From Margaritispora aquatica (Eukaryota; Ascomycota; Leotiomycetes; Helotiales; Discinellaceae), in contig VJWN01000003.1 of the NCBI GenBank assembly GCA_007644065.1, positions 806,001 through 870,000 of the forward strand: a stretch of DNA of 64,000 nucleotides, read 5' to 3'. The notes beneath the pieces are model-generated. The model made no database searches, had not been told where the DNA came from, and saw only the letters and a list, made by a program, of their open reading frames with translations. Below are positions 26,752 through 37,620 of this stretch, piece after piece; position 1 is the first letter of the stretch, and every line of letters starts with the position of its first letter. Both the position numbers and the translations under genes were made by a program.

Positions 26752-28352
26752 ATGGCACAGGAGTCAGATGAAGAAACATTGGAGCAATCTCAGCAGAATG
26801 GTCACAGCCAAAATCAAGATCAGGAGAACGGAGAACCAAAAAAATCTAATGAATCGGTTGGATTTTGGAGTCAAGAGTTGAAGGGTGTCCGGTCTAAAGT
26901 TATCAAGAAATGGATACTCACTAGTAAGTTGAAAATGCATATCTACTCAATAAACTATGTGATAACTGACATTGCACTTCCCAGCTATTTTACTTTCAGC
27001 TTTCATCCTCGGGATTCTATCTTTATACTGGGCTGTGCTATTTCGCGTCGAACAAAATCTCTCCTCCCTCGTGGTTTGGGTTGTTGACTTCGATGGTCTG
27101 GTAGCGCCATATACAGACACCACACCTATTGTTGGTCCCTTGATTGTCGAAACTGCTTTGTCGCTGATTGCGCCAAGTGGCTCGCTTGGTTGGGGATCTT
27201 TGCCCGCATCACAATTCAACAACGATCCTTTGGCGGTACGGCAGGCGGTTTTCGATGAGCACGCATGGGCTGCTATTATCATCAATCCAAATGCCACCGC
27301 CTTGCTGCAAGAGGCAGTCATGAATGGAAACACTTCCTATGACCCGATAGGCGCAGCTCAGGTCGTTTATGTACAGTGAGTATTTATTAACTCGCAATGG
27401 CCATAATTGACGTGTTTGCCAGAGCTCGAGATGAAACAACAATTGGTAATTATGTAACGCCACAAATCAGACAGTTCGAGACTATGGTTACTGCAAAGTT
27501 CGGTCGCATGTGGGCGGGAGAAGTCCTGGCAAGAGCAAGCTTAACCCCCTCACTGCTCACGAATATTCAAACTGCTCCGCAAACGATCAGTCCTGCCATA
27601 GGATTTTCTACCTTCAACCTGCGGCCATTCACCCCTCCAGTACATACACCGGCCATCACGATTGGGCTCATATACTTGATCATCATCTCATTTTTCTCGT
27701 TCTCGTTCTTCTTGCCTGTTCACATGACTTTCATCCAGACACCTGGTCACCGTCCGCTCCATTTCTACCAGCTCATTATTTGGCGGTACTTTGCAACTTT
27801 GGCAGATTACCTCTTCCTCTCACTATTTTACTCTATGGTTTCTCTTTCATTCCAGATAAATTTTACTGCACCTCCCGCATCTGGCACCGTTGTGGCAAAT
27901 CCAGCAACAGCCTATGGCCATGGTTCATTTGTGGTTTACTGGATGGTTAATTTCGTTGGCATGATTGTATTGGGACTTGCATCGGAGAACGTGGCAATGG
28001 TTCTTGGACAACCATTCACATCATTTTGGCTCATATTCTGGGTTATCACAAACGTGTCGACGTCGTTTTATTCAATCACTCTGGCTCCGCATTTCTTCTT
28101 TTGGGGATACGCATGGCCTCTTCACAACAGTAAGTATAGAGCTATCCATGTATGAAACCCTACTGACAAGTCTTAGTCGTGAATGCAAGTAGAACAATAC
28201 TATTTGATATTCACTCACGGATTGGACTTAATCTCGGTATCTTATTCGCTTGGGCGGCTATCAACACTATCCTCTTTCCACTTTGCTGCTATTTTATGAG
28301 ATGGAAATCAATGAGACAAAAGAAGAAGGAAGCCAAGAAGAATAGCGGTTGA
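26752..28352 (+). CDS. SNG1-like DUF3533 membrane protein
   Basis: Four exons (26752-26923, 26985-27375, 27423-28129, 28177-28352) give 481 aa. The hydrophilic Gln/Glu-rich N-terminus (1-50) is followed by one membrane helix (about 57-80). A large extracytoplasmic domain runs about 80-260, with DFDG, LGWGSLP and AIIINPNATALL. A cluster of about five membrane helices starts near 265 (TPAITIGLIYLIIISFFSF), and a Lys-rich cytosolic tail ends the protein. This is the architecture of DUF3533 proteins. S. cerevisiae Sng1 confers nitrosoguanidine resistance and has been linked to plasma-membrane lipid asymmetry. The biochemical activity is not established by sequence. Confidence 0.9.
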
Positions 28353-29759
28353 TGATAGTCAGACATGTCATATGGGGTGCGGCGTCCTGCGTTGATTTCG
28401 TCTCGTATTGTTTTAAAATACCACAAAGAGTCTCGTATACTGCTCATAAAGAATTGCCCAGTCTCTAATCGCGGTTGAGCCATCTTCAACCGGCAATTCA
28501 AAGAGGTAAGTCGGATGATAACTACTCTGCTTCTTGTAGATTGACCTGCATGAATTCGCATCACTGTGCAGGTGGATTATGGATCATCAGCTTCAAGCAG
28601 ACATACGAGCATCGGCGTTGAAGCACTGCTCGAGACTGATTACACAACGTGCCTTGCATCTCGCAAGTGCAACTTCCTTCTGCTTTAGGCAATATGGCAC
28701 GAGGACAATCTTTCAACATCCAATCTGAAGTCTAAGCGTCAACACATGCTTCACGGAAAACAATCTGCTAGGTAGTAAATCTCTGGTTTCAATTCTTTTT
28801 ATTGGGGGGAGCATTGAACTCCGAAGTATATCTGCAGCTCTCTACCTTGAACTTAGGGCTTTAATTGCACTCTTGCATATTTCACTTTAAGCCATACACA
28901 ACAACGTCAAAGTGCAAGAAGTACAATTCATCCCTCATTCTCCGATCAGCCTCTCCCCAACCCCACATGTTTCTCGCTTATGCTCAGGGGTATTCTCCAC
29001 CTCCATTTCAAGGCAAACGAAACATAACGCCAAGCCCTTCCTGCGCATTCACATGCAACATCAATTGGCACATAAATCTCCGCCAAGCAACTTCGACCAC
29101 ACACTTCAATCGCATTTACAACTGACGAGATCGGGCCGGCGCGCACCGTTCCAACCTCCTTCGTACTCTGGACAGAAAGAGAAGGTGGACAGGAACCACC
29201 AGGGGAATCGCACAGCGCCAAGTCGGTAGATCACTATTCTCAGGCACATGTGCCGATGCCATTCGATAAGGTTGTGCGCCAGGTGTGGATGGGAAGGTGA
29301 GATGATAACCTTAAGTGTTATGTTTAATGTTCTTATTTAGAGGAGACAAGCGACTAACATCTCCTAGGGTCCAGTTGCGACGAAGTTTATACAGCGGAGA
29401 TAGCACCTGAAGAGGAAGCTGAGAGAGCTGAACCCTGCTGAGGAAATAGCCAAGAGCTGGGACGAGCTGGTCTCTTGCCAGCTGCCGGCGGGGTGCTCTT
29501 ATCGTTGGATGAGGGGCTTTGAAGACTTGCAGTACGATGGAGGTGCAACCTGGTTCACGATTGTAGATTGGAGATAGCAGTGAAGGCGTTGATCAGCCGT
29601 GAAAGTTTATGGTTGTGGGATGAAAGCCAAAATTCATGAAGGGAGGCACGAGAGAAAGATATAAGACCCAGCATCGCCGCACCAGTTGTATCTTCACCAG
29701 ACTTCTCAAGCCAGTCGGCCACCTTCAATTCCTCACAGTCCCACGGCGCATCATTCAAC
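28353..29759. other. Gene-poor region upstream of the secreted nuclease
   Basis: No intact gene. A coding-like but interrupted stretch is described separately at 29297-29577. A 12-bp perfect palindrome GGCACATGTGCC lies at 29243-29254. A TATA-like gatataag is near 29658, about 100 bp before the nuclease start. Confidence 0.4.
29297..29577 (+). pseudogene. Coding-like fragment with canonical intron and in-frame stop
   Basis: A textbook 71-nt intron (GTGAGA donor at 29297, CTAAC branch, TAG acceptor at 29367) is followed by a GC-richer stretch. It reads in one frame through 57 codons (29404-29577) with varied, Trp- and acid-rich composition, for example LNPAEEIAKSWDELVSC. The same frame is interrupted by TAG at 29401-29403, and upstream of the intron by TAA near 29267. 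Both could come from CAG/CAA by C-to-T change. No family recognised. It may be a gene relic, an exon of a longer non-obvious gene, or chance. Confidence 0.3.
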
Positions 29760-30596
29760 ATGCATTCTCCGCTCGTCATCTTGAGCACACTCCTCCTCTC
29801 CACCGGGGTTCTCTCCACTCCCATCCCCGCACCAGCTCCAGACAAAGTCCTCTCTGCTCCTCTTTACAAGCGAACCCCTCCTGGAATTCCAACTACTGCG
29901 TCCGCCAAGACCCTCCTCGCTGCCCTTACCGTTGCGGCTCAGGGCGCCCAGACGGGTTATTCCCGTGATCTGTTCCCTACTTGGATCACCATCTCGGGCA
30001 CTTGCAACACCCGTGAGACTGTCCTCAAGCGTGATGGTACCAACGTGGTGGTTTCCAGTGCTTGCGCTGCCACTTCAGGAACTTGGTACTCTCCTTATGA
30101 TGGAGCGACATGGACTGCTGCAGCAGATGTTGACAGTAAGTGATGTCACAATTCATGAAGAGAAACTATCTTGTGCTTGGGGATAAATTTGCCCTCAAGC
30201 TTCCCTTAGAATGCGTAATTTCCGAAGACTCTCTAGCTAACTTGTCCAAGTTGACCACATGGTTCCCCTCTCCAACGCCTGGAAGTCTGGCGCAGCTGCT
30301 TGGACTACCGCCCAGCGACAAGCATTTGCCAATGATTTGACCAACCCCCAACTCTGGGCTGTGACCGACAATGTCAACCAGGCCAAGAGCGACAGTGGAC
30401 CAGAGGACTGGAAGCCACCTTTGAGTAAGTTTTTGGTTCTGATAAACGACATATCTGAACGGGTGACTAATATTTCGATCTAGCATCCTACTACTGCACT
30501 TATGCCAAGGCCTGGGTTAAGGTCAAGTCTGTCTACGCGTTGACGATCACGTCTGCTGAGAAGACTGCCTTGACTTCCATGTTGGCTACTTGCTAA
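29760..30596 (+). CDS. Small secreted HNH-type nuclease candidate (DUF1524-like)
   Basis: Three exons (29760-30135, 30251-30424, 30484-30596) give 220 aa. A clear signal peptide (about 1-19, ending near VLSTPIP) is followed by a short pro-region with a dibasic KR at 38-39. The core carries IDHMVPLSNAWKSGA with the candidate catalytic His near 128. It then has FANDL, NVNQAKSDSGPEDWKPP and CTYAKAWVKVKSVYALT, the order of conserved blocks in secreted DUF1524/HNH-type proteins of fungi and actinobacteria (DH..PL, N..K.D..P..W.PP, Y...W...K). Predicted role: extracellular DNA/RNA cleavage for nutrition or as an effector. Activity is inferred. Cysteines at CNTR, SACAAT, YYCTY and the last residue suggest disulfides. 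Confidence 0.85.
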
Positions 30597-32582
30597 ATTG
30601 TCGTGGGAGAGCAAATGTTGCGGAGTCGGAGAGTTTTGAGCCAGCCAGTATGCAAGGATGGAATGAGTGACGAGGAAATGATATCATGTTTATATTCTGA
30701 TTAGGTGGTATTTGATGGAAGAGACTTGAGGTTGGATTTTGTCGACGAATCTAGAGGAGTGGAGAATTGGTAAACATACGAAGTGCCTATTCAGTTTCTA
30801 CGTTTCTAGCGAGTACTTGAGCTTGTCATCCCTCTTAACCAAGAAAACGAAAAATCGGTGGGAAGTGACTTTTATTGCAGCTAAGTAGCATCTCTTTCGC
30901 CTCCGAGTGGAGATGATATGAGCATTACTCACTATTACCAGCCGGAATGCGCGATCATGAGACACAAATTTCCTCTCAGAATTCTTTGGAAACTCCTGTT
31001 CGCCTACTTGGATTCTGAAATGGGTGTGCAGAATGGTAGTACTGAATACTTTCGACAATGCAACATCGTTCGCCTGCTATAAAGTCAGCTTCCGCTGGTC
31101 TCAAGATACGGTATTTTGCATTTGCTTCTGTCCTGCGGCCCCTTAACGAACCGCGATTCGAAGTCTCTTAGAACGGCAAAGATAGTAATCAACATTTCTG
31201 ATATTGAAGTCAAAACCATAGTATTGACAAATCAAACAGAAAACGATGTTTGCATGCCAACATCGAGGGCGGATTTCAACGACAGCACAAAGTTACTTGG
31301 CAACAAGAAAGTGTCACTAGAGGTCTTCGTCTCTTGCGCCAAGTCTGACTAGAGGACAAAGTCTTTTTCGAGGGAACGAGAACGATTCAATTACCAGTCA
31401 ACCACGTGTACAAAGAATGTGCTCAACAAAGCTGTTAGGTATGTAGCAAAGTCACTTCCCCACCTTTTCGTGTTAATTTGAGCTATGAATGCACACCTCG
31501 AAGCTCTTATGCCACATATCAATTCCGGAGGTGTTGATTCTAGGCTAGGTAAGCTGCCAATCTTGTAGCTGAGCTGAGGATAGAAGCTAATTTGGCCTAA
31601 GTTCAGAAGTATGGATAATGAATAAGAAATGCATAGCTCGATTAGATGCAAGATTATTGGCGGCGTTGAGGGTAAACTTACATAGAATAAAGTTTTTAAC
31701 AAGCTTCGTATTCAACAGAGTATCTCCATTAGTCAAAATTACCTTGCAATCCTCCACTAAGAGCTGAGAGAACTTGCATTACAGGGAATGGAGTGGTACA
31801 CATGACCTTTTAAGTCGCTCAATAGTACAAATTATAATACCGTCGTTGTAAACTTATGCTGCAAAAATCGCAGGTAAAAATAAAAACTATCCAAATACTC
31901 GGTCAGTATTCAGGTTGATAGCAAATTTGAAGTTGGCAGCAGCTTTGAGGAAGTAAACCAATTGAATTTGGAGCAATGGTACCCTTGGAGGACTGAGGAA
32001 TTATCGATTAGGATTCTAAGTGTATATTTTCCCATCAACCATCCATTAAGACTTGTGGTCCCAGAGAGAAGATTCGCGATTGTGGACGCATACAGATAAC
32101 CGTGTAAATAGTCTCGAGTCTTTTCCCTCATAGATCTACGGTCAGAGAACTAGATCCAAGACTAGAGGCTTCTACGCAATACAAAGGTAGAGTGATGGAA
32201 TTACGAAGCAAATTGAGCGAGGGTGCGGAAAGACAAAAGTACCTGTTGTCTCTGAGTTGCGCTCAGGAGAAGAAAATAGGAAGCCTTCTTACTATTGGTA
32301 TTATTCAATTTCAAGGGATGCCCATATGCTTCCTGCAGTAATATGATGATCTGCGGTGACGTAGCAAGGGAGCAAAGCAGCCTTCCACTTATGCTATGGA
32401 GAACTTCGCAAGGTTATTGAATGGACCAAAGCAAAAATGCGTTGGTGAGATGCTATAACTCTCAAACTAAATTAACACAAGCTGCGTAATCAGTAATGAC
32501 ATGAAATTATAGAACCTACAATTAGAATGAAACCGAAGCAGGTAGTCATAAAACAAATCCTATGATTTTCATCTTCTAAGCT

Positions 32583-32613
32583 AGAATGTCTAATGTCCTA
32601 ATGTCGTAATGTC
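32583..32613. repeat. Short tandem repeat of TAATGTC-type units
   Basis: Four near-identical 7-8 bp units (aatgtc preceded by g/t/ct/gt) in tandem. Low-complexity repeat in the gene-poor region. Confidence 0.6.
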
Positions 32614-32802
32614 CCAACTAGCTAAACTAGCAAAACAACATGACCCCCAACCAACTGAGCCTAACCTTTATAATTTATCTATGCATCAAAGTTGACATCG
32701 AAAAACACCTAGTTGGCTTAATGTTCTCACTCACCGTAAAAAGTTTGAGAGAGCCAGCGGAGATAGAGTGGAGTAGTACAAATTGCTTCGGCACTAATTG
32801 GG

Positions 32803-32842
32803 CGTTTGGTCTGTCTCTTCTTCGGAAGTGGCAGACCAAACG
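32803..32842. repeat. 11-bp perfect inverted repeat (hairpin)
   Basis: CGTTTGGTCTG at 32803-32813 and its exact complement CAGACCAAACG at 32832-32842 are separated by 18 bases. It could form a stem-loop or be a palindromic binding site. It lies about 200 bp upstream of the unrecognised acidic-protein gene. Confidence 0.7.
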
Positions 32843-33040
32843 TTTTGTCTAAATTCTTAAATTATCATTCTTTTGCTTTCTTTTTGAAGATTTTTGAAGA
32901 TTTTTGTTTACTTTGAACTCAGGAGAAGATTGCCCGCAAGCGAGGCCCCACAAAAACGCGAGATCGCGTAAAACACGTACCCTGCGACCTCATAACCTTT
33001 GTTCGGAAGATTCGATAATTGCCCCCCAACCACAAACGCA

Positions 33041-34084
33041 ATGCCGAGGATAACAAGGAACGGAGATAAATCCAAAACAAACGGCCATACCAAGTCCCCT
33101 GAAATCCATGGGAAAGAATTCCAACCAGAATCAATCAATGCATTGAAGCGATCACGCGACGAGAGTCAAGAAACCGAGGAGCCGTTAAGGAAGAGAGCTG
33201 TGCGGGACATGTCATCAGAGAATGAAGATATGCCTGACGACCTGGTCGATGGCGATATAGAAAATGAAGAAGAGGAGGAAGAGGAACTAGAAGAGGAGGA
33301 TGCAGGCGATGAAACTATTCACGGAGAAGCACCTTTTATCCCACGCATCACAGGACATTACAAAATCACCATCTCACCCATCGCCAAACACCACCGCTTC
33401 TCCACATCCCACTACACGCTCACGCTCTTCCACCACCTCTCAGGCGAAGACTCACAGATCTGGGCGGAGTTCAAGTTCGACCACCTGAAAGGCATCATGC
33501 GTCTCCTGCCTGAAGATCTCTTCAACGCCAAGACAGAAGAATGGAACGTCTACGACTTCATCGCGTACTGCAAACTGCCCGAGGAGGACCGGCCGTCGCC
33601 GGACCTGAGCAAGTGGCTGATGAGGTGGAGGGGGAGGGATGGCGGAATGAGGCTGAATGAGCATGTGGGCGGGGAGCCCTGGAACGCGCCTGGGATCTTC
33701 AACTTCAAGTTTATGGGGGAGGATGAGGATGGCGATGAGATTGAGATTGGGGAAGATGGGATGGGGATGAGGTTTAGCGTGGTGTTTGCCTATGATTGTA
33801 AACTCTTCAATTTCTGTGGGGAAAAAGTTGCGGATCTGGATGAGTCTGAGGTCCCGGATGTGGAGGCAATGGAACAGAGGTGGCATTCGCTGGATAATCC
33901 GGCGTGGTATGCAGATCGGGAGGAAGAGGAACCAGAGATTGATCCTGAACCGAGGAGCGAGAGCATGTTTGATTTGGTGAATACGCCAATGCCTCCGAGG
34001 TTGGGGCATCAGAAATTCCCGTGGGAGCAGAGCGATGATGCAGCTCCGGAGTCGAGTAGTCCTGTGAAGAGAAATGATCTGTGA
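33041..34084 (+). CDS. Unrecognised acidic fungal protein
   Basis: An intronless frame of 347 aa from the first ATG (33041, MPRITRNGDKSK). I do not recognise a named domain. The N-terminus is basic (KSKTNGHTKSPEIHGKE, KRSRDES, LRKRAVR), suggesting nuclear location. A run of mostly Glu follows (about 75-95), then a compact central region with well-mixed composition, many aromatic residues and conserved-looking patterns (TGHYKITISPIAKHHRF, WAEFKFDHLKGIMRL, WRGRDGGMRL, FSVVFAYDCKLFNF). The tail is acidic and Pro-rich, with PPRLGHQKFPWEQ. A conserved fungal nuclear protein is the best guess. A 296-codon antisense frame (33452-34342) has biased composition and is treated as a shadow. Confidence 0.72.
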   Translation: MPRITRNGDKSKTNGHTKSPEIHGKEFQPESINALKRSRDESQETEEPLRKRAVRDMSSENEDMPDDLVDGDIENEEEEEEELEEEDAGDETIHGEAPFIPRITGHYKITISPIAKHHRFSTSHYTLTLFHHLSGEDSQIWAEFKFDHLKGIMRLLPEDLFNAKTEEWNVYDFIAYCKLPEEDRPSPDLSKWLMRWRGRDGGMRLNEHVGGEPWNAPGIFNFKFMGEDEDGDEIEIGEDGMGMRFSVVFAYDCKLFNFCGEKVADLDESEVPDVEAMEQRWHSLDNPAWYADREEEEPEIDPEPRSESMFDLVNTPMPPRLGHQKFPWEQSDDAAPESSSPVKRNDL

Positions 34085-34589
34085 GTGGAGAATATACGGA
34101 CTGCAGAGGGTGAATGAGTATGGTAAATCTACTGGGAATGGATAGTTCAAGCAGTACATTAGTATTGGCGTTTGGAGCTTCAGGGAAATGCTCTGAAGTT
34201 TACAGACACATGATATGGACCGGGTAATCAAGTACCAAGAGTGCTCTGGACATCGTGGAAGTTTGGTAGAGTATGTCATGAGAGGAAAAGTCACATAAAG
34301 AGCAAAGAAGCAACTTCTGGTTGTCAGGAGAATGTAAATCAACGATTCGAATTCTATGCCCTCCTATGGGTGGGTATCTAGCATCACAATCCGTGGACCA
34401 TGTCCGGAACTCCAACGCCATGCTCGATGATCTTGACTTAGAGTTCTCGCGCCTTCAAAATGCCAAGCCTCCCAGACTCAGTCCAAGGGTGATAATGACC
34501 TCCAGGAACCTATTCTGGTCTCATCGTCTTTCATCGTCTCCTCTTCTTTAGAGACAATGAAGTGCCTACAATAGTAAGGCTATTGGGAA
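34085..34589. other. Convergent intergenic region
   Basis: 3' flanks of the acidic protein gene (+) and the inositol polyphosphate multikinase gene (-). No feature supported. Confidence 0.45.
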
Positions 34590-35600
34590 TTAAGACTCTA
34601 TGATATTGTTTAGAATCTTGGTTATACTTTTAAATCCAAGTATAACGCTTGCATCAGGCCCTTGTCCCGGGGTGTAGTTGGCGTGTGCAAAGTCGATGAC
34701 TTGGACAGAGTAGATCTTGGGAAAGTTCTCTTCTCCGTCTTCTGAATTCACGCCGTCTTGGCTCACCGAGGCAGGTGGTGTTTTGCTGGCATCCTCCATC
34801 GCCCGTCTAAGCGCTGCCCCGTCGCCTTCGTAAACAAACAGTATGCTAGAGGAATACATGCGACTTTCCTGTCCTTCCAAGACTGACTGTATCCGTCTGA
34901 CATCAGCGACAAATGCCTGTGCCACCAGCTTGCTCAGCTCCTCGTCAACACCGGCTGACTTGGGGAAGAGAAAGTCCTGAAATGCCTCGTGTACGTTATC
35001 CTTGTTAAGGATAAATCGTCCGTAGTTCTTATCGTAGCTTTTGTAGCCATCTTTGTCTATATCTAGACCTTTTGCGCCATGACCTTGCCAGACTCGCATA
35101 CCAGCGATCCGGAAACCAAGATCCTTATGAGTGGTCTCTGCTGTGACCTTATCAAAACGTATTCTCTTTTCTTCGGTTGCATCATCTCCCCAAAGCTGTA
35201 CTCCCATTTTCACATCCATTATGTTTGGGCGCACGAATCCATGCGACGCATTTTGGAGAACAATGGCCTGGCTAGTCTTGATCCTCTTGCCTGGTTTGGC
35301 TGGGGGAGGGGCTTCATTTGAGGCGTGTCTAGCTATCAAAGCCGAACTTGCATCTTCAAAGGTCTGAGTGTGGTGCTCCTCATCGAGAGTCAAGATGCCC
35401 AAGAACGTAGGCATGCACTCGGCGAAAGTTGGTTGCTCTGCGACAGAAGTTTCGTAGAAATCGATCTCGGCTTGTGTACAAGGCTTAATGAAAAGCTCGC
35501 CGTCGACATCGGAGAGGGTTCCGTCGCTGGCTGTGTCAGTAATGCGCTCTGCGATCGCGGGGTATTGTCGCAACATACTGTCCTGCAACGGCATGGCCAT
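34590..35600 (-). CDS. Inositol polyphosphate multikinase (Ipk2/Arg82 type)
   Basis: Phosphorylates Ins(1,4,5)P3 toward InsP5 and feeds inositol pyrophosphate and phosphate signalling. In yeast it also assists the ArgR/Mcm1 transcription complex. Intronless, 336 aa. The IPK family signature PxxxDxKxG is present as PNIMDVKMG (125-133). The SSILF(V)YEGD motif (the SLL-type element) and the Mg-binding IDFAHA (about 302-307) near the C-terminus are both intact. The family G-x-L-x-x-x-D-G-E-L segment is at 27-37 (DGTLSDVDGELFIKP). Acidic and Ser-rich inserts before the last motif are typical of filamentous fungi. The start is the upstream-most ATG of a pair (MAMPLQ). Confidence 0.93.
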   Translation of the reverse strand: MAMPLQDSMLRQYPAIAERITDTASDGTLSDVDGELFIKPCTQAEIDFYETSVAEQPTFAECMPTFLGILTLDEEHHTQTFEDASSALIARHASNEAPPPAKPGKRIKTSQAIVLQNASHGFVRPNIMDVKMGVQLWGDDATEEKRIRFDKVTAETTHKDLGFRIAGMRVWQGHGAKGLDIDKDGYKSYDKNYGRFILNKDNVHEAFQDFLFPKSAGVDEELSKLVAQAFVADVRRIQSVLEGQESRMYSSSILFVYEGDGAALRRAMEDASKTPPASVSQDGVNSEDGEENFPKIYSVQVIDFAHANYTPGQGPDASVILGFKSITKILNNIIES

Positions 35601-37620
35601 AGCTAACCAACTCTGCGTGTTTGGGGATAGTTTTCGCCATTTGACTAACTGAACTTGGATCGCGTATGCTAAGATTCTATCATGGTGGGGAGAAGAAGTA
35701 TTAGGTATTATAACCGCGGGGTCTGGGCTAGGTTTTGTAGCAAAAGGAAGCAGGGTGTCTGATGGATAATAAGGCTGAGTAGAAGGCGAAGGATGCAGCT
35801 CGTTGGAGTCGTGGCTTTCGAATCAAGCGAGTTCCAAGAAATGATTCGCGACAGCATGAATCAGCAATATCAGGGGGCTTGCAGGTGGCAGGTCTCGCGC
35901 CGGTGCAGAATTTAGTGAGATTTCGGGCGTCTATTGACTTTTGGTTTGGGCGGAAGCGCTAGCAGTTAGCTTACTGTAAGGTCAGGTAGGAAGGCAAGCC
36001 TCATCGCTACCAGGTACCTATTTGATAGGCGGTGAGAGGAGGATTGAGGTACGACGACAGCAGAGACAGTAGCGACAGCGCAGGTGGCACGAGGGATGTT
36101 GTGCTGCGCTTTTCTCCCTTGTAAACACAGCCACATCTCGAGAGCAATAGAGGCACATATTTCAAGCAATAAGAGAAAAGATATCATCCGGGCAGAATCG
36201 ATGGCTGACCCTGACCAGCGGAAAAGAAAGAAAACCCTCATGCTAACCATTTCTCATAGGTTATCATGTTTATCCATGTTTCTCCATCACCATCACTCCT
36301 TCACTTCATCGCCTTCAACCTCAACCTGGGTTGGGACAGCGGGCGGCAGGCAAAGACCATCCAGCCTGGGAAACAAAGGTGGTCAGCTCTGTTCAAGCAT
36401 CTGGCAAAGCCTCTCTGTCCACAAACACGTGGGGGATCATGTAGGTGGTTCAAGAACTGGACTTTTGTGCCTTAATGTTGAAATACTTCGTCAGTGAGCG
36501 TTGAGAATGTGAATCTCCATTCACGGCAATGGAGACTCACATTATCAATAGCAAGACAGTCAAGCCAGATCAAAGAGCACTTGTATGCATGGAAAAATGT
36601 TCATTCCAAGGGATCGATGTGTTTCTTCGTCTCTTTAATGTTGCATCCAAGAAAGTGTACCAACCTGTGCTGGACCAATCCAAGTCATAAGAACAGCAAG
36701 TCATAGACGACTGCGCAGTTTATATATATAAGAACAAAAAAAAAAGCTTCTCAGAGCATTCAGAACTTTGAATATTGAAACATACGTCGGTACTGTACAG
36801 GCAGTATCTGTTCATTCCGTACGTAATTTCTTAGCTGCCTCACCTTTGTCAACATTGCTTGAGACCCAACCCTGCAAACGAGTCGTCTTCCCTCTATTTA
36901 ATACTATTAGAAGTCCTAGCATGTGTGAGTTCTCAAAGCTCATACATGTTCTGAACTGTTAGAGTTTCCAACATGGTTGATTTTTATTGTGCTGTAATGT
37001 TTGTGTCCGTTTGTCCTTATCCTTTTGTTCATCTGAACCCATTACACGGTAGAACAAGTCAAAAAGCATTTATCTATTTGGAGGTGATTACTATACATAT
37101 AAGTTTCGATCAGTATCGAGCTTCAATCCGAGGAATGGTAAAGTAATGGAATACTATCGAACTAGATTCGGATTATGTAGGTCGTTTTGTTGGTGCATTA
37201 GCAACACCTTCACTTATTTGACCTTCTCTTATTGTGCCCAAACGCTCTACCATACAGATACTCAACTCATAAAAAGTTCATCTTCAAGATTCATATTGAA
37301 AAGTCAGTTGGCTAAAGCTGGTGGACTGAATATTCGCGTATCTCTCTCAGAACCAGAGAGTATTTAAGGCCTCGTCGCATCTCAAGAACTTTACCAGATC
37401 AACAACTTTTCGCAACCACCATCCACTCATCATTCAAACAGCATTTCGCGTTGTTTTGAAATACCGATCTGTCAATTCGGCAAACAGTTTGTGCCCCTAC
37501 CTATGTACCTTCCCATCAAACAACAAACCAAATCCACATATTCAATTTGCACTTCAAAATTTTACAGATACTTCACTGATCTCAGCTAACAATCCATACA
37601 CAAAGCAGACCGCATCCATC
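35601..37620. other. Long intergenic region between IPMK and Arb1
   Basis: Two kilobases between divergent genes without a supported gene. Short open frames (for example 36084-36497) have no recognisable content. There is a TA/A-rich tract near 36721-36746 and a TATA-like tatttaag near 37361, about 250 bp before the Arb1 start. Confidence 0.4.

Larger units (their letters stand above)
30597..33040. other. Gene-poor AT-rich region
   Basis: No gene of convincing composition on either strand over 2.4 kb, the longest such gap in the window. It holds a short tandem repeat of TAATGTC units (32583-32613) and an 11-bp perfect inverted repeat (32803-32842). Possible explanations are decayed mobile DNA or long flanking regulatory sequence. 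I could not identify a transposon relic by eye. Confidence 0.45.

Noticed and set aside
28353..29760. tRNA or 5S rRNA genes in intergenic gaps
   Set aside because: I looked for B-box-like GGTTCGAnnCC sequences and acceptor-stem pairs in the large gaps and found none that fold plausibly by eye.
33452..34342. 296-codon minus-strand frame opposite the acidic protein
   Set aside because: Its composition is biased (Ile/Pro/His/Leu-rich) as expected from the complement of an acidic gene. The plus frame has the more natural protein character. Some doubt remains because neither is recognised.
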